DNA of 5,494 nt from an uncultured bacterium (GTDB lineage Bacteria > Patescibacteriota > Minisyncoccia > Phycocordibacterales > UBA918): positions 1 through 5,494 of the forward strand of contig CAJWTE010000035.1 of assembly GCA_913046815.1 (NCBI GenBank). The letters run 5' to 3'. Shown in pieces: positions 3,579 to 5,494 of this stretch. The position numbers and the translations under genes are program-made. Every line of letters starts with the position of its first letter. Positions within the stretch are counted from its first letter, which is position 1. The notes under the pieces are model-generated. The model was not told the DNA's origin. It saw nothing but the letters and a program-made list of their open reading frames with translations, and did not search any database.

Positions 3579-5494
3579 ATGCCTAATTTTCACAACTTTA
3601 CTTCAAGAGCAAAAGAAGCTATTCGAAAGGCCCATGAGCTGGCTATTGAGCGAGGTCAAAACCACGTTAGCCCAGTACATTTATTGGCTGCTCTATCAAT
3701 GCAAGATGATAGTTTGGTGATTGCTACTTTAGATAGACTGGATATTGATATCATTGTCTTCACAGATTTATTGATCGAGGCTTTGGAAGGGACTGAAATG
3801 AGTTCGTCTGTTTCTCAATCATTCCAGCTTTATTTGACTCCGGAATTGGCAAAAGCTTTGGAGTTTTCTGGTCAAGTAGCTGAGCAACTTGGAGATTCAT
3901 ATGTGGGTGTTGAACACCTTTTCCTCTCAGCCTTAGAGTATCCAGGTCCTGCTATTGATGTTTTGCAACAGGCTGGTGTTAACAAAAAGCAAATCAGTGA
4001 TACTTTGCGTGACATTCGTGAAAACGATACTATTGATGCCCATCAGCCAAAAAAATATCGTGCGCTGACCAAGTACACCCGTAACCTGACTAAATTGGCC
4101 CAAGATAACAAATTGGATCCTGTCATTGGCCGTGATATGGAGGTGCAGAGAGTTATACAAATATTGTCTCGTCGCACTAAGAATAATCCAGTCTTAATTG
4201 GCGAAGCAGGTGTGGGTAAGACTGCTATCGCGGAAGGTTTGGCACAACAAATTGCTGTAGGAAATGTCCCAGAGTCTGTAAAAGAAAAAGAGATATTATC
4301 TCTCGACCTAGGATTATTGGTAGCTGGCACAAAGTTCCGTGGTGAGTTTGAGGATCGACTAAAAACCGTCATGAAGGAAGTGGAGCAGTCAGAAGGTAAT
4401 GTCATTTTATTTATTGATGAGTTACATACAATTGTGGGCGCTGGACAAGCCGACGGCTCACTAGATGCGTCTAACATGTTGAAGCCTGCCTTAGCACGCG
4501 GTGAAGTGCGTGTAATTGGGGCAACTACGCTTAAGGAATATCAGAAGTACATAGAGAAAGATCCAGCTCTGACTCGACGCTTTCAGCCGGTGTCTGTTAA
4601 TGAGCCAAGTATTGAAGACACGGTGGCTATTTTGCGAGGCATTGCCGAAAGGTATGAACTTTTCCATGGGGTTCGCATTACTGACGATGCTATTGTGAGT
4701 GCAGTAGAGCTTTCCAGCCGTTATATCACAGACCGTTTCCTACCTGACAAAGCGGTAGACTTGATAGACGAAGCTGCGTCGGCCCTGCGAATTTCACTGG
4801 AAAACAAGCCTGAAGAACTAACTGCAGCTGATAGACAAATACGTCGTCTGGAAATAGAGAAAGAAGCACTCAACAAAGACGAAGAGACAGCTACAGATAA
4901 GAAAAAAATCAAAGGGCGTCTGAAAGAAATTCATTCAGAGATTGCGGAGCTGAAGGAAAAAACCAAAGCCCTAAACACCAAATGGAATAACGAAAAGTCT
5001 GCCCTTGACGAAATCAGGGCTTTAAAGAAAGAAAACGAAGAGCTGCGTTTGGAGGCAGAATCTGCAGAAGCAATGGCAGATTTAACACGCGCAGCCGAAA
5101 TTCGCTACGACACTATTCCTGCAGTAGAGAAAGATTTAGCTAGCAAGATGAAAAAACTCAAGACATTACAAAGAAGCCGTCGTCTCCTTAAAGAAGAGGT
5201 TACAGAGGAAGAAATCGCCACGGTTGTTTCTCGTTGGACAGGAATTCCTGCGTCCCGTATGTTGGAAGAAGAGGCTAGTAAGCTGGCGCGCATGGAAGAA
5301 GAGTTGCACAAGCAAGTAGTTGGACAGAATGAGGCAGTCAAGCTTGTTTCTGATGCAGTAAAACGCTCAAGAGCTGGCATCGCTGATCCAAATAGACCAA
5401 TTGGCTCATTTCTATTCCTTGGCCCTACCGGCGTAGGTAAGACGGAGTTATCTAAAGCTTTGGCAACATTCATGTTCGATGACCCGGACTCACT
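3579..5494 (+). CDS. clpB: ATP-dependent disaggregase ClpB (3' end beyond window)
   Basis: ClpB is a cytosolic hexameric AAA+ machine that threads aggregated proteins through its pore, normally with DnaK/DnaJ/GrpE. The open frame gives 638 codons to the window edge. Order: a two-repeat Clp N domain (about 1-150), AAA-1 with Walker A GEAGVGKT (208-215), pore loop GTKFRGEFE (F253), Walker B ILFIDE (D280, E281) and paired arginines R333/R334, a coiled-coil M domain (about 405-525), then GIPASRM and the start of AAA-2 with Walker A GPTGVGKT (615-622). These positions closely track E. coli ClpB (857 residues), so roughly 220 residues are missing. The long M domain and DPNRPIGSFLFLGP separate it from ClpA/ClpC. 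ATG 3579 fits the N domain; no Shine-Dalgarno precedes it. No dnaK operon is nearby. Confidence 0.97.
   Translation, partial: MPNFHNFTSRAKEAIRKAHELAIERGQNHVSPVHLLAALSMQDDSLVIATLDRLDIDIIVFTDLLIEALEGTEMSSSVSQSFQLYLTPELAKALEFSGQVAEQLGDSYVGVEHLFLSALEYPGPAIDVLQQAGVNKKQISDTLRDIRENDTIDAHQPKKYRALTKYTRNLTKLAQDNKLDPVIGRDMEVQRVIQILSRRTKNNPVLIGEAGVGKTAIAEGLAQQIAVGNVPESVKEKEILSLDLGLLVAGTKFRGEFEDRLKTVMKEVEQSEGNVILFIDELHTIVGAGQADGSLDASNMLKPALARGEVRVIGATTLKEYQKYIEKDPALTRRFQPVSVNEPSIEDTVAILRGIAERYELFHGVRITDDAIVSAVELSSRYITDRFLPDKAVDLIDEAASALRISLENKPEELTAADRQIRRLEIEKEALNKDEETATDKKKIKGRLKEIHSEIAELKEKTKALNTKWNNEKSALDEIRALKKENEELRLEAESAEAMADLTRAAEIRYDTIPAVEKDLASKMKKLKTLQRSRRLLKEEVTEEEIATVVSRWTGIPASRMLEEEASKLARMEEELHKQVVGQNEAVKLVSDAVKRSRAGIADPNRPIGSFLFLGPTGVGKTELSKALATFMFDDPDS

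Noticed and set aside
4043..4477. 144-codon - strand open frame inside clpB
   Set aside because: It is antisense to the conserved AAA-1 domain; its length reflects the base composition of clpB.
338..5494. Recoded TGA codons suggesting an alternative genetic code
   Set aside because: No in-frame TGA occurs in rbfA, infB, the desulfurase or clpB, and the observed stops are TAA and TAG.

Overview
The window looks like a piece of a small, streamlined bacterial chromosome, most plausibly Patescibacteria (CPR), though this is inferred from gene character and not from a marker search. The reasons are an IF-2 of only 500 residues that begins almost directly at its GTPase domain, tRNAs with no encoded CCA end, very tight spacing and no visible Shine-Dalgarno sequences. 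No in-frame TGA occurs in the four protein genes, so nothing points to the UGA=Gly code of Gracilibacteria/Absconditabacteria.

Positions 1-318 hold tRNA genes on the + strand: the 3' part of a tRNA-Cys(GCA), a 179-base spacer packed with hairpins, and a complete tRNA-Leu(UAA). The spacer contains a perfect 36-base direct copy of the tRNA-Cys 3' end plus its downstream hairpin. A symmetric bidirectional terminator (320-359) separates tRNA-Leu from the convergent infB-rbfA operon and contains the rbfA stop codon.

Positions 338-2184 (- strand) encode infB (IF-2) and rbfA (30S maturation factor), two bases apart, a translation and ribosome-assembly operon without nusA beside infB. Positions 2185-2244 form a compact divergent control region with overlapping extended -10 promoters, one for infB and one for a group I cysteine desulfurase (2245-3462, + strand). 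A 116-base gap rich in inverted and direct repeats follows, and then clpB (3579 to the window end), the disaggregase, cut off shortly after its second Walker A motif.

Functionally this is housekeeping: tRNAs, translation initiation and ribosome maturation, sulfur mobilisation (Fe-S clusters or tRNA thiolation) and protein disaggregation. No mobile element, CRISPR array or defence system was seen. The points that stand out are the structured inter-tRNA spacer with its duplicated tRNA end, a recurring promoter layout that predicts leaderless mRNAs for all three promoter-proximal genes, the repeat cluster upstream of clpB, and altered conserved residues in IF-2 and the cysteine desulfurase.
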